This document shows, piece after piece, positions 50,962-61,909 of a DNA stretch of 64,000 bases. Position 1 is the stretch's first letter. Each line of letters begins with the position of its first letter. Source of the DNA: Bacteroidales bacterium (lineage in GTDB: Bacteria; Bacteroidota; Bacteroidia; Bacteroidales; Muribaculaceae); the NCBI GenBank assembly GCA_003150235.1, contig QAMW01000027.1, forward strand, positions 28,941 through 92,940, read 5' to 3'. The notes beneath the pieces are model-generated. The model ran no database searches and had not been told where the DNA came from. It saw only the letters and a list, made by a program, of their open reading frames with translations. The position numbers were made by a program, and so were the translations under genes.

Positions 50962-51993
50962 TTACTTACTGAAGAAATTGATCTTTTTGAGCCAGCCAAC
51001 CTTGCGGTCAAGCATGAAGATGTCAAGAATCAGGAACGCGAGGGCAATCCACCCGAATACCGGAAATTGCTCCGCACTTGCAGAGTAGACCACCTTTTCA
51101 AGATTGCTCTTGGCGAGGGTGTCAAGTTGTTCCGATATGTCTTTAACCACTGTTGATGAAGCTCCCTGCACATAGATGCCTTCTCCTTCCCGGGCGATGG
51201 TCTGTGCCATCTCTTCATCAAGGCGCGTGGTGACGGGGCTTCCGTTCTCATCTTTAAGGAATTGCCCGTTGGTGCCGATAGGGATGAGTGCGCCCTTTGT
51301 GGAGCCGAGACCGATTACATCGACCTGGATGCCATGCTTTACGGCTGCCTTGGTGGCGGCTATCGGGTCATCGTCAAAACTCTCTCCGTCGGTGATGATG
51401 ATTATTGCCTTTTGCATGTCCTCGTCAGGCGTGAAGGAGTTCATCGCCATTTCGATAGCCGCGCCGATTGATGTACCCTGGGTCGGCACCATCTCTGTGG
51501 AGATGCTGTTGAGAAACATCTTAGCCGATACAAAGTCGCTTGTGATAGGAAGCTGGGTGTAGGCATCGCCTGCAAACACGATTAATCCTACCTTGTCATT
51601 GTCAAGCTTGTCGATGAGCTTTTCGAGCACGAGCTTGGCGCGCTGGAGGCGTGACACTCCTTTCGGGTCGTCGGTCGACGAGGCGAGCATGGAGTTGGAC
51701 ACGTCAAGACATATCATCACCTCGATACCCTGCACCTCGCTCACTTCCTCCTTGGCTCCGGCTCTCGGTCGGGCAAGTACGATGACAAGTGCGGCTATCG
51801 CAATAAGCTGCAATACAATCTTGATACCCGGTTTATATCGCGAGGCATCGGGCATGAGCGGGGCGAGTGTGGCGATTTTCCCATAGCGCGCGAGTTTTTT
51901 GCGTCGGGTGTAGCGCGCCCAGAAAAATAGTAGCGCTATTGCGGGAAGCAACAGCAGGAGATATAGTAGATATGTATTGGCAAAACTGAACAT
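50962..51993 (-). CDS. batB: BatB-like VWA membrane protein
   Basis: 343 residues. Two membrane helices near the N-terminus, a von Willebrand factor A domain with MIDAS motif DVSNSM (MICLDVSNSMLASS) and TDGESFDDD, and a C-terminal membrane helix (about 310-330). Paralog of batA next to it. VWA plus MoxR pairs are thought to act as metal-dependent chaperone or assembly systems; in Bacteroides fragilis the bat operon contributes to aerotolerance. Confidence 0.9.
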   Translation of the reverse strand: MFSFANTYLLYLLLLLPAIALLFFWARYTRRKKLARYGKIATLAPLMPDASRYKPGIKIVLQLIAIAALVIVLARPRAGAKEEVSEVQGIEVMICLDVSNSMLASSTDDPKGVSRLQRAKLVLEKLIDKLDNDKVGLIVFAGDAYTQLPITSDFVSAKMFLNSISTEMVPTQGTSIGAAIEMAMNSFTPDEDMQKAIIIITDGESFDDDPIAATKAAVKHGIQVDVIGLGSTKGALIPIGTNGQFLKDENGSPVTTRLDEEMAQTIAREGEGIYVQGASSTVVKDISEQLDTLAKSNLEKVVYSASAEQFPVFGWIALAFLILDIFMLDRKVGWLKKINFFSK

Positions 51994-52010
51994 AGGCTTA
52001 CATTATAAAT

Positions 52011-52997
52011 CTATGGAATTGTGCGCAGCACAGTGTGGCGCAGTATGATTTCTAACAGGAAGAGTCCGAGTGCGAGCCACGCCCACATCATGTAATTGTC
52101 TTCAGTGTGGGAGAAGTGGCGCACATCCATCTGGGTCTTTTCAAGCTGGTCGATTTCGGCAAACACGTCTTTGAGCACCGTATTGCCTGTGGCGCGGAAA
52201 TACTTGCCGCCGGTAGTGTTGGCTATCGACTGGAGTGTCGCCTCGTCAATCACCACGGGCATGTTCACGTAGTCGATACCGCCGTAATAGTTCTGCTGCG
52301 GCATAGGCGCAGTGCCGTTTTTGCCTACACCGATGGTGTAGACCTTGATACCGTATTTTTTCGCAATTTCTGCGGCGGTAAGCGGTGCCACATTACCGGT
52401 GTTGTTCGTGCCGTCAGTTATAAGTATTATGCTCTTGGATTTCGCCTTTCCGTCCTTTATACGGTTGATGGAGGTGACAAGTCCGTCGCCGATTGCGGTA
52501 CCGTCTTCAAGCATACCCATCTTAATGTCGTGGATATAGTTGGCAAGCATTCCGCGGTCGGTGGTCATGGGCACGGCAGTGAAGCTCTCGCCAGCAAAAA
52601 TCACCACTCCTATATTATCGGTGGTACGCCCTGCGACAAATTTTGAGGCAACCTCTTTTGCCGCCTCGAAGCGATCGGGCTTGAAGTCGCGCGCAAGCAT
52701 GGAGGTTGAAATGTCCAGGGCTATGATTATGTCGGTACCTTCAGTCGATGATGTGCGCCAGCTGTCGCGTGTCTGCGGTCGTGCAAGCACGATTATCACA
52801 CAGGCGATGGCGGCAAGACGCAGCAGAAACAGCCCGTGCATAAGGTATTCCTTGTAAGATCTCGGCAGTTTCGCGTAAGGGAGCACGGTCGAAATCTCCA
52901 ATGCCGGATAAGCATTGCGGTGTTTCCATATATACCAGGCGATAAGCGGTATAAACAGAAGGAAAAGCCATAAATATTCTGGATGGGCGAGTTGCAT
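52011..52997 (-). CDS. batA: BatA-like VWA membrane protein
   Basis: 328 residues. N-terminal membrane helices, VWA domain with MIDAS DISTSM (IIALDISTSMLARDF), T in GTAIGDGL and LITDGTNNTG, then a C-terminal membrane helix (MMWAWLALGLFLLEIIL). It shares one base with the stop of the upstream DUF4381-like gene and lies 17 nt before batB. Confidence 0.92.
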   Translation of the reverse strand: MQLAHPEYLWLFLLFIPLIAWYIWKHRNAYPALEISTVLPYAKLPRSYKEYLMHGLFLLRLAAIACVIIVLARPQTRDSWRTSSTEGTDIIIALDISTSMLARDFKPDRFEAAKEVASKFVAGRTTDNIGVVIFAGESFTAVPMTTDRGMLANYIHDIKMGMLEDGTAIGDGLVTSINRIKDGKAKSKSIILITDGTNNTGNVAPLTAAEIAKKYGIKVYTIGVGKNGTAPMPQQNYYGGIDYVNMPVVIDEATLQSIANTTGGKYFRATGNTVLKDVFAEIDQLEKTQMDVRHFSHTEDNYMMWAWLALGLFLLEIILRHTVLRTIP

Positions 52998-53980
52998 TAT
53001 TCAGTCACTTTTGGTTGGGGGTTATCGTTTTCAGCTGCAGGCTGTTCGACGGGTTTGGTGCTTTCGACAAATGTCACTGCGTTGGCAAATGCTTTCTGGT
53101 TGTCATCAGGCAGAGGCCGCACCTTGGCAAACTTCACGAAGTCAGCCATCTCAAGTATCTGTTTCATGACGGGTGCCGAAGTCTTCGTGTCGTCATTGGA
53201 GCGTATCTGCTGCATGATTTGTGTCGATGTCATCTCCATGGCATTTATGCCGAAGCGCTTGTCAAGATATACACGTAATATCTCGGTAAGGCGTGTATAG
53301 TACTCCTTTTCGTGCCCGTTTTCGCAGAGTTTCTCCGATTTGAGGCGGTTGAGTTCCTGCATGGCAAGCTCGTAGGGTGGCACAGGCTTTTTCTTCGGTA
53401 CAAGCGGTATCGCTTTCTTTCCCTTGATGTAACGCAACCAGACAAACACTCCTGCGGCAATCAGCAGCACAATCAGGAATATCCACCAGTAATCTACGAT
53501 AAAGTCGGGCAGATAGTCCCAGATACGTGTGTGTGGTTTCACTACGCCGGCATAGTCATGGATTGTCGCCATGGAGTCTACATCCACAGGCATTACCTTC
53601 AGTGCGAGGGCGTTGGAGGTGAAAGTGTCTTTTCCGGCAACATAGACAAAGGGTGGAATCGTGTAAAGACCCGAGTCAAACGACTGGATTATCAGTTCCT
53701 TCTTTATCTCCTCACGGTTGCTTCCGAGGTCGGTGGTGTCAGGTTTTGACGCGCGTATCACTTCAACCTCGCGGGTGAGTGTGTCACCGTTGTGGTTGAG
53801 AAAAGCTCCCTGTGTGCCGCGGTCCTGCACGATTTCAAGTCGGAGGGCGGTCTGCTTTCCCATGAGTATATAGGCGGAGTCGAGCGACGCCGTTATACTC
53901 ACCGGCGCTGCTGCTCCGTTATGTGCCGTCATCAGGCTTATAGCGGCAATAATAAGGCTTATGATAGTAGTCTTGCTCAT
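52997..53980 (-). CDS. Bat-operon membrane protein, DUF4381-like
   Basis: 327 residues. Signal peptide, a beta-rich periplasmic domain (about 25-150: VSITASLDSAYILMGKQTALRLEIVQDRG), one membrane helix (about 165-185: WWIFLIVLLIAAGVFVWLRYI) and a cytoplasmic helical domain (ELAMQELNRLKSEKLCENGHEKEYYTRLTEILRVYL). This combination occurs between the DUF58 and VWA genes in Bacteroidota Bat operons. Exact role unknown. Overlaps batA by one base. Confidence 0.82.
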   Translation of the reverse strand: MSKTTIISLIIAAISLMTAHNGAAAPVSITASLDSAYILMGKQTALRLEIVQDRGTQGAFLNHNGDTLTREVEVIRASKPDTTDLGSNREEIKKELIIQSFDSGLYTIPPFVYVAGKDTFTSNALALKVMPVDVDSMATIHDYAGVVKPHTRIWDYLPDFIVDYWWIFLIVLLIAAGVFVWLRYIKGKKAIPLVPKKKPVPPYELAMQELNRLKSEKLCENGHEKEYYTRLTEILRVYLDKRFGINAMEMTSTQIMQQIRSNDDTKTSAPVMKQILEMADFVKFAKVRPLPDDNQKAFANAVTFVESTKPVEQPAAENDNPQPKVTE

Positions 53981-53985
53981 AATCT

Positions 53986-54861
53986 CTATCTCAGTTCGCG
54001 TTTCTTGAAAAGCGCTATCAACGCTTTTACGAAATCTTCGTCGGTGGTGATTGAGGCGTGTTCGACGCGGCTGCGGTTGAAGCGCTCGATCATTGTCTGC
54101 TGACGCTCATACCACCACTTGTTGAATGTCTGCCGCACTTTTGCCGACGAGGTGTTGACCCAGCGGTCAGCGCCGTTCTCAAGGTCGACGACTCTCATCA
54201 GTCCTACGTCGGGAAGCTGGGCGTCGCGCTTGTCGTAGACCTGAATAGCTGTCACGTCATGCTTGTTGTTGGCGATTGTCAATGCCTTGTAATAATCATG
54301 ACTGTCAATGAAGTCAGATATCACAAAGGTAGTGCAACGCTTTTTCAAGGCATCGGTCATGTAGCGCAACGCACCTCCTATGTCGGTGCCCTTGCTCTCC
54401 GGGGTGAAGTCGAGAAGTTCGCGTATGATAAACAGTATGTGTCGGCGTCCTTTTTTCGGGGGTATGAATTTTTCAATCCTGTCGGAGAAAAATATCACGC
54501 CTATCTTATCATTGTTCTGTATCGCGGAAAAAGCGATGGTGGCGGCGATTTCCGCGATCATCTGGCGTTTCTCCTCGCCTACGGCTCCGAAATTGCGGCT
54601 GCCCGACACATCTATGAGCAGCATTACGGTAAGTTCGCGTTCTTCCTCATAGACTTTGATGTAAGGGTGATTGTGTCGTGCCGTGACATTCCAGTCGATG
54701 TCACGGATATCGTCGCCATACTGATATTCGCGTACCTCGCTGAAAGTCATACCGCGCCCCTTGAATGCCGAATGGTATTCTCCGGCAAATATGTTTTGAG
54801 ACAGACCTTTGGTCTTTATCTCAATTTTCCTTACTTTTTTTAGAAGCTCATTGGCATCCAT
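53986..54861 (-). CDS. DUF58 domain protein (VWA-like)
   Basis: 291 residues. The DUF58 block GRGMTFSEVREYQYGDDIRDIDWNVTARHNHPYIKVYEEERE (about 31-71) is diagnostic, followed by a VWA-like fold with LLIDVSGSRNFG (DxSxS). It has no membrane segment. The partner of the MoxR ATPase encoded 16 nt upstream and the link between it and the membrane VWA proteins. Confidence 0.93.
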   Translation of the reverse strand: MDANELLKKVRKIEIKTKGLSQNIFAGEYHSAFKGRGMTFSEVREYQYGDDIRDIDWNVTARHNHPYIKVYEEERELTVMLLIDVSGSRNFGAVGEEKRQMIAEIAATIAFSAIQNNDKIGVIFFSDRIEKFIPPKKGRRHILFIIRELLDFTPESKGTDIGGALRYMTDALKKRCTTFVISDFIDSHDYYKALTIANNKHDVTAIQVYDKRDAQLPDVGLMRVVDLENGADRWVNTSSAKVRQTFNKWWYERQQTMIERFNRSRVEHASITTDEDFVKALIALFKKRELR

Positions 54862-54877
54862 AAGCTATTGTCGCTGT

Positions 54878-55873
54878 TTAGGGCACTTCGACTTTGTCGA
54901 GTATGGTTGAGATTATTTCATCGGCGGTGATGGTGTTTGCCTCTGCCTCGTAGGTAAGTCCGATACGGTGACGCAGTACGTCGTGAGCCACGGCTCTTAC
55001 ATCCTCGGGCACAACATATCCGCGACCGCGGAGGAACGCATAGCTGCGCGCCGCACGTGCAAGACTGATGGATGCACGTGGCGATGCTCCGAAGGCTATT
55101 ATTGATGTAAGGTCGTTGAGCCCGTAGTCGGCTGGGAAACGGGTGGCAAATACTATGTCGACGATATAACGCTCGATTTTTTCATCAATGTAGATTTTTT
55201 CACACACTTTCTGCGCTTCGAGAATCTCCTCAGGCTTGAGAAGAGGCTTGATTTCCTTGCGCTCATTGGTGATATTCTGGCGTATGATGACCTTTTCCTC
55301 TTCTTTCGAGGGATAGCCGATGACAACCTTCAGAAGGAAACGGTCGACTTGCGCCTCGGGCAGGGGATAGGTACCTTCCTGTTCGATAGGGTTCTGGGTT
55401 GCCATCACCAGGAATGGCTCGTCAAGGCTGAATGTGTTGTCGCCTATTGTCACCTGACGCTCCTGCATCGCTTCGAGCAACGCACTCTGTACCTTTGCCG
55501 GAGCACGGTTTATTTCATCGGCGAGTACAAAATTGGCAAAAATCGGACCTTTTTTTACCTGAAACTGTTCACTCTTGACACTGTACACCATCGTACCGAG
55601 AACATCGGCAGGGAGAAGGTCGGGAGTAAACTGGATACGGCTGTATTTGGCATCGATAATCTGTGCAAGTGTCTTGATGGCAAGTGTCTTGGCAAGACCG
55701 GGAACACCTTCGAGAAGTACGTGCCCGTTGGAGAGGAGTGCTATAAGCAGTGAGTCGATAAGATGTTTCTGACCAACTATGGTCTGATCCATGCCTCTCT
55801 GGATGAGATTGATAAAGTCGCTCTTTGCCGCTACAAGGTCATTGAGCTCTCTGATATTTACCGTTTCACTCAT
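54878..55873 (-). CDS. MoxR family AAA+ ATPase
   Basis: 331 residues. Walker A in LLEGVPGLAKTLAIK, Walker B LADEINRAPAKVQ, sensor 1 ATQNPIEQEGTYPLPEAQVDRF and the C-terminal lid (GASPRASISLARAARSYAFLRGRGYVVPEDV). First gene of the eight-gene Bat operon. A TAAATTTG box lies 78 nt upstream. Acts as the ATP-driven remodelling partner of the VWA proteins. Confidence 0.95.
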   Translation of the reverse strand: MSETVNIRELNDLVAAKSDFINLIQRGMDQTIVGQKHLIDSLLIALLSNGHVLLEGVPGLAKTLAIKTLAQIIDAKYSRIQFTPDLLPADVLGTMVYSVKSEQFQVKKGPIFANFVLADEINRAPAKVQSALLEAMQERQVTIGDNTFSLDEPFLVMATQNPIEQEGTYPLPEAQVDRFLLKVVIGYPSKEEEKVIIRQNITNERKEIKPLLKPEEILEAQKVCEKIYIDEKIERYIVDIVFATRFPADYGLNDLTSIIAFGASPRASISLARAARSYAFLRGRGYVVPEDVRAVAHDVLRHRIGLTYEAEANTITADEIISTILDKVEVP

Positions 55874-55951
55874 AAATTTGATTTTTGTCGAGTAATATGT
55901 TGTCTATTTATTCAATATTTGTGGTAAAAAAGTCTTGTTCCCTCTTTGGTG

Positions 55952-55978
55952 CAAATTTAAAAATTCTAACAACTCAAA
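55952..55978 (-). promoter_or_regulatory. Candidate promoter of the Bat operon
   Basis: Minus-strand TAAATTTG (55959-55952) fits TAnnTTTG. A TTTG is present at 55978-55975, but the spacer of 15 nt is short, so only the -7 box is well supported. Leader of about 78 nt to the moxR-type start at 55873. Confidence 0.45.
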
Positions 55979-56036
55979 GGTTAAACGGGATTGTTAAAAT
56001 TAGCTATATAACCTTTATCTTATTAAAACATTAAGA

Positions 56037-57116
56037 TTATTTTGCCAATCGCGCTGTGATTTCCCCGATTTTTTTCTCGGCATGATGAAGACTTTCAGGG
56101 TCATTGGCGTCAATACCGTATTTTTCCGGGTCGGGAATCTTTACCGGGGTGCCGGGACGTATGCGGTTAGGATTGGTTATGACATCAGAATTTTCCTCAT
56201 AGATGTAGACCCAGAATTTGTAGTCGCCGTAATATTTGCGCGCCATCGTTGTAAGGTAGCGGCTTGTGGTTATGGTGTCGACGGCTATGGGTTGATACAC
56301 CTTGATTGTGTCGGTCGCTTCTACAACACTGTCGGCTGTAACAATCGCGCTGTCAGCTTCGATTACGGCGGGTGTGGCGATAGAGTCGGCGCCGATTTCT
56401 GCCGGTGGCTCTCCCGGAATGATATAACGGTCAGTGATGAAGTATAATAACGCGCCAGTGACTACACCTATGGCAAATGCAAGCCATGGATTGAAACGGC
56501 GTGGTGCATCTTCTTGGTAATCGGTTTCTATGGCTCCTTCCGTGTCATCGGGAACGAGTGAGCTTTCATCTCCTTTTTCTTCAATTTCAGTGGCTTCTTG
56601 CGCCATGATTTCAGGCTCAGTAGCTGATTCTTGGGAAGTGACAGTCTCAGATGTCTCATCCTGCGCTTTTTCTTCTGCGGTTTCCTCCGGTTCCACCGTG
56701 GCGATGGTGGCTGCCTTCGGAATAGGTGGTATTACGGGCGACACGGGGATAGGCGGAATTACAGGCATGACAGCCGTGGATTCCTCGATATCGGAAGTCG
56801 TATCAAGCACTTCATTTGCCTCTTCGAGGGTGTCTTCCGTAACGCCGTCACCGAGCGGAACTGCCTCGAAGAATGCAAACGGCTCATTGACCGCATCGGC
56901 AAGCTCTTTGTCAGGCGACCATGCGACAGGTGACTCAGGATTGTCCTGTGGGGTGAATGTGCCGATGCCTTTGATGGTTACCGACTCTCCTTTGGCGAGG
57001 GTTTCGGCAACCAAATCAAACAAATGTTTGATAAATGACTCGGCTGTCGACGGTGAGCCGGAGGTGAGTTGTGCCATTGCCTCGGCAAGTTGCGGGAATG
57101 TTATCTTGCGGTTCAT
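56037..57116 (-). CDS. HU domain fused to a membrane helix and LysM-like domain
   Basis: 359 residues. Residues 1-90 form an HU/IHF-type fold (ITFPQLAEAMAQLTSGSPSTAESFIKHLFDLVAETLAKGESVTIKGIGTF), though the DNA-binding arm is weak. A long acidic, Pro-rich region (about 95-205) leads to one membrane segment (WLAFAIGVVTGALLYFITD, about 215-234). A C-terminal LysM-like domain follows (about 290-345: SRYLTTMARKYYGDYKFWVYIYEENSDVI, IRPGTPVKIPDPEKYGID). It would place an HU-like domain inside and a peptidoglycan-binding domain outside. It overlaps the HU gene by 4 nt. Confidence 0.85.
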   Translation of the reverse strand: MNRKITFPQLAEAMAQLTSGSPSTAESFIKHLFDLVAETLAKGESVTIKGIGTFTPQDNPESPVAWSPDKELADAVNEPFAFFEAVPLGDGVTEDTLEEANEVLDTTSDIEESTAVMPVIPPIPVSPVIPPIPKAATIATVEPEETAEEKAQDETSETVTSQESATEPEIMAQEATEIEEKGDESSLVPDDTEGAIETDYQEDAPRRFNPWLAFAIGVVTGALLYFITDRYIIPGEPPAEIGADSIATPAVIEADSAIVTADSVVEATDTIKVYQPIAVDTITTSRYLTTMARKYYGDYKFWVYIYEENSDVITNPNRIRPGTPVKIPDPEKYGIDANDPESLHHAEKKIGEITARLAK

Positions 57117-57394
57117 CGCGACTCCTTGATTTTTCGTTTTAACAGTGAACTTGGTGTGAACTTGACGCTTATCGAAGGCGGGATGAGCATACGCGCACCT
57201 GTCAGGGCATCGGTTCCGATGTGCTCGTCTTCCTTGAGCGGTTCAAATTCACCGAAGCCCGGTACGGCAATGGTGTCCATATCGCAGAGCCGTTCTTTTA
57301 TGACGGCTCCAAGGCTGTCGAGCAGGGCGGTTATATCCTTGATATCGCGCCCCATCGCTGTGGAGAGGGCGTGTAGCAGTGCTTTGTTTTCCAT
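57113..57394 (-). CDS. HU family DNA-binding protein
   Basis: 93 residues, normal HU size. Helical N-terminus (LLHALSTAMGRDIKDITALLDSLGAVIKERL), then VPGFGEFEPLKEDEH and a C-terminal PSISVKFTPSSLLKRKIKE strand-helix. The arm sequence differs from standard HU (GARMLIPPS), so DNA affinity may be altered. Encoded between the M13 peptidase gene (12 nt upstream) and the HU-LysM fusion (4-nt overlap), which suggests the two HU-type proteins work together. Confidence 0.85.
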   Translation of the reverse strand: MENKALLHALSTAMGRDIKDITALLDSLGAVIKERLCDMDTIAVPGFGEFEPLKEDEHIGTDALTGARMLIPPSISVKFTPSSLLKRKIKESR

Positions 57395-57406
57395 CTCTTT
57401 GTCGTG

Positions 57407-59419
57407 TTACCAGATAATTACGCGCTTTTCAGGGGCGAGATACATGGCGTCGCCCTCCTTGATGTCAAATGCGCGGAAAAACGGTTCTATATTTTTCAGC
57501 GATCCGTTTACTCTCCATCTTCCGAGTGAGTGTGGGTCGGTCTTGGTACGCAGCAGAATCTCTTCATCACGGATATTACCTGCCCAAACATTTGCGTACG
57601 ACAGGAAGAATCGCTGGTCGGGGGTGAAGCCGTCGATTACCTCTCCTTCGGAGTCACCGAGGGAGTTATGATAGGCTGTGTAGGCAACGCGCAAGCCTCC
57701 CTGGTCGGCGATGTTCTCGCCGAGCGTAAAGCGACCGTTGGCATGGGTATCGCCAAGCACCACTATGCTGTCAAACTGGTCGGCGAGACCGGAAGTGAGA
57801 GAGTCGAATTTTTCTTTGTCGGCGGCGGTCCACCAGTTAGCGAAATTTCCTTCCTTGTCAAACTGACTTCCCTGGTCGTCGAACCCGTGGGTCATCTCAT
57901 GTCCGATTACGACTCCGATGGCACCGTAATTTTCAGCCGGGTCGGCGTCGGGGTTGAAATACGGAGCCTGAAGTATTCCGGCAGGGAAGCATATCTCGTT
58001 GCTTAGTGGTGAGTAATAAGCGTTTACAGTCTGAGGAGTCATGTACCAGCGTGTCTTGTCGACAGGCTTGCCCCAGTCCGACAGGTTATAGTCGACCTCA
58101 TGCTTGATTGCGTCTTTGATATTATCCCAGTAGGAGCGGCGGCGGTCGATTTTGAGTGTGGTGTAGTCGCGCCATTTGTCGGGATAACCTATCTTCACGG
58201 TGAAGGCGTCAAGTTTTTCAAGGGCGCGCTGTTTGGTGGTGTCGCTCATCCACGTAAGTCCGTTTATATGTTCGCCGAGTGCCGTCTTGAGGTTGCCTAC
58301 GAGTGTAAGCATCTTTTCTTTTGACGACTGCGGGAAATGTTTCTCGACATAAAGCTGACCTACCGCTTCGCCAAGCAGTGCGTTTGGTACTCCGAGTGCG
58401 CGTTTCCATCGTGGCATCGGTTCCTCGACACCCGATACCGCCTGTGAGAGCTTGAACTTGGCATCGGTGAAATCATCGCTCAGATAATCGGCGGCAGTGG
58501 ATATATAGCTGGCTGTGAGATAATCGTGGATAGCCTGCTCGGAGGCTTCTGCAAGTATGGCGTTTACCTCGGCAAGCGAATTGGGCTGTCCGATTACAAC
58601 CGACTCGATATCGGTGATGCCCTGCTTTGCGAAATATCGGCGAAGGTCAACATTGGGATATTTTGCCGCAATTTCGTCAAGCGTCATGGGGTTGTATGTG
58701 GCGGCGGGATTACGCAGTTCCTCGCGTGACATCGCCGCCTTGGCAAGACGAGTCTCGATTTCCATCACATTGTCGGCGACTCGTTGCTGTGCCGCGCTGT
58801 CATATCCGATGAGGCTTGTGAGGGTCTTTATATATGTGCGGTAGGCATCGCGTATTTTTTTTGCGTTGTCGGTGTCTTCAAGGTAATAGTCGCGGTCACC
58901 GAGCCCCATGCCTCCTTGGCTCCAGTACATAGCGTGGATGTCGGAGTTCATCATGTCTGCCTCCACGCCTGTGGAGAAAAAGCCGTCAACGCCGATTTTG
59001 GTGGCGAGAAGGTCCATCACATCGCTTTTGGGTGTCTGATTGATTGCGACTACATCGCCTATTATAGGTTGTGCCCCTTCGATATTCAGCCGGAGGCTGT
59101 CGAGCCCCATGGCATATAGGTCGCCTATTTTCTGGGTTATAGATCCTTGGGGTGCGTTTTTGGTGTCAAGGTTCATTATAAGTTCACGTAGCTGTACACG
59201 GTTGTTTTCGCGCAGCTCGTCAAATGTGCCGTAACGGGCAAATTCCGGTTTCAACGGGTTGGCTTTCATCCAGCCTCCGCAGGCATAATCGTAAAAGTCG
59301 GTCTGCGGTGCTACCGACGGGTCAAGGTTTGCGCGGTCGACACCTCTTTTCTGTTCTGCATTCATATTGTAGGTTGATATTATTGCGAGTGAAACAAATA
59401 TGCATTTAAAATGATTCAT
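57407..59419 (-). CDS. M13 family zinc metallopeptidase (neprilysin/PepO type)
   Basis: 670 residues, usual length. Signal-like N-terminus (MNHFKCIFVSLAIISTYNMNA), then DPSVAPQTDFYDYACGGWM of the N-domain. Zinc motif HEMTH at 507-511 (VIGHEMTHGFDDQG), third ligand in LGENIADQGGLRVAY, substrate block VNAYYSPLSNEICFPAGILQ, and ends with the conserved C-terminal RVIIW (VxxW). Degrades oligopeptides in the periplasm or at the surface. It is 22 nt after the ABC-F gene and 12 nt before HU. Confidence 0.95.
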   Translation of the reverse strand: MNHFKCIFVSLAIISTYNMNAEQKRGVDRANLDPSVAPQTDFYDYACGGWMKANPLKPEFARYGTFDELRENNRVQLRELIMNLDTKNAPQGSITQKIGDLYAMGLDSLRLNIEGAQPIIGDVVAINQTPKSDVMDLLATKIGVDGFFSTGVEADMMNSDIHAMYWSQGGMGLGDRDYYLEDTDNAKKIRDAYRTYIKTLTSLIGYDSAAQQRVADNVMEIETRLAKAAMSREELRNPAATYNPMTLDEIAAKYPNVDLRRYFAKQGITDIESVVIGQPNSLAEVNAILAEASEQAIHDYLTASYISTAADYLSDDFTDAKFKLSQAVSGVEEPMPRWKRALGVPNALLGEAVGQLYVEKHFPQSSKEKMLTLVGNLKTALGEHINGLTWMSDTTKQRALEKLDAFTVKIGYPDKWRDYTTLKIDRRRSYWDNIKDAIKHEVDYNLSDWGKPVDKTRWYMTPQTVNAYYSPLSNEICFPAGILQAPYFNPDADPAENYGAIGVVIGHEMTHGFDDQGSQFDKEGNFANWWTAADKEKFDSLTSGLADQFDSIVVLGDTHANGRFTLGENIADQGGLRVAYTAYHNSLGDSEGEVIDGFTPDQRFFLSYANVWAGNIRDEEILLRTKTDPHSLGRWRVNGSLKNIEPFFRAFDIKEGDAMYLAPEKRVIIW

Positions 59420-59441
59420 ACATCAGATAGTTTACCGTGAA

Positions 59442-61406
<1,965 letters not shown>

Positions 61407-61436
61407 TCTACGACGTTCAATATTGCATTTAACTTA

Positions 61437-61444
61437 CAAAGTTA
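61437..61444 (-). promoter_or_regulatory. Candidate -7 box for ABC-F/M13/HU operon
   Basis: Minus strand TAACTTTG (TAnnTTTG) 30 nt before the ATG at 61406. The -33 element is not evident. Confidence 0.45.
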
Positions 61445-61516
61445 ATATTTAGCCACGTCACCCCTCCACGCGTTAACATATTTTGGGTTTTACTCGCTCC
61501 GCGTCTATGGTGGAAT

Positions 61517-61727
61517 GTTGCCCGGAGGGCATCATCTGTGTATAGCCGGGGGTTGAGCGCAGCGATACCCCCGGAAAGCATCGCATAGGCAAATGTTTCC
61601 GGTAGGAATCATCCCGGAGTACGACTGATGATTCCCTGTCGGGAAAAGCGCCTCCTCACGCCCGCTATCTGTAGGTATCGCTTCGCTCAACGCCACGGCT
61701 ACAAATGGACGATGCCCTTCGGGCAAC
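61517..61727. repeat. Nested palindromic repeat element (left of the Rhs cassette)
   Basis: Outer arms of about 57 nt: 61517-61574 and 61671-61727, complementary at roughly four of five positions (GTTGCCCG-AGGGCATC and GTTGAGCG-AGCGATACC blocks). An inner inverted repeat lies between them: GTTTCC-GGTAGGAATCATC with GATGATTCCCTGTCGGGAA, about 61605-61645. Within the left arm CCGGGGGTT...GATACCCCCGG also pairs with itself. The same element, in the same nested order, is at 63691-63874. No ORF. Confidence 0.7.
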
Positions 61728-61857
61728 ACCATCCACGATTTAGGGAGTATCGCGCGTAACAGCCAATACAAAATTTAATCTGTCGCCTATGACCTTATGT
61801 CAATTTGTATCATTTGTATCATTCCCATCTAAATATTTCACATTTTTCTCAAAAAAC

Positions 61858-61909
61858 TTGCAATCCGGCATCGCAATCGCTATATTTGTGAAAAACCAAT
61901 CATCACATC
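61858..61909 (+). promoter_or_regulatory. Repeated promoter and leader of the Rhs cassette
   Basis: TTG at 61858-61860, 20-nt spacer, TATATTTG at 61881-61888, then a 21-nt leader to ATG 61910. The whole block from about 61856 to 61926 is repeated at 63931-64000 with three base differences including one T missing from the -7 box of the second copy. Confidence 0.65.

Noticed and set aside
54058..54843. 261-residue plus-strand ORF
   Set aside because: Antisense to the DUF58 gene, which has full family motifs and operon context.
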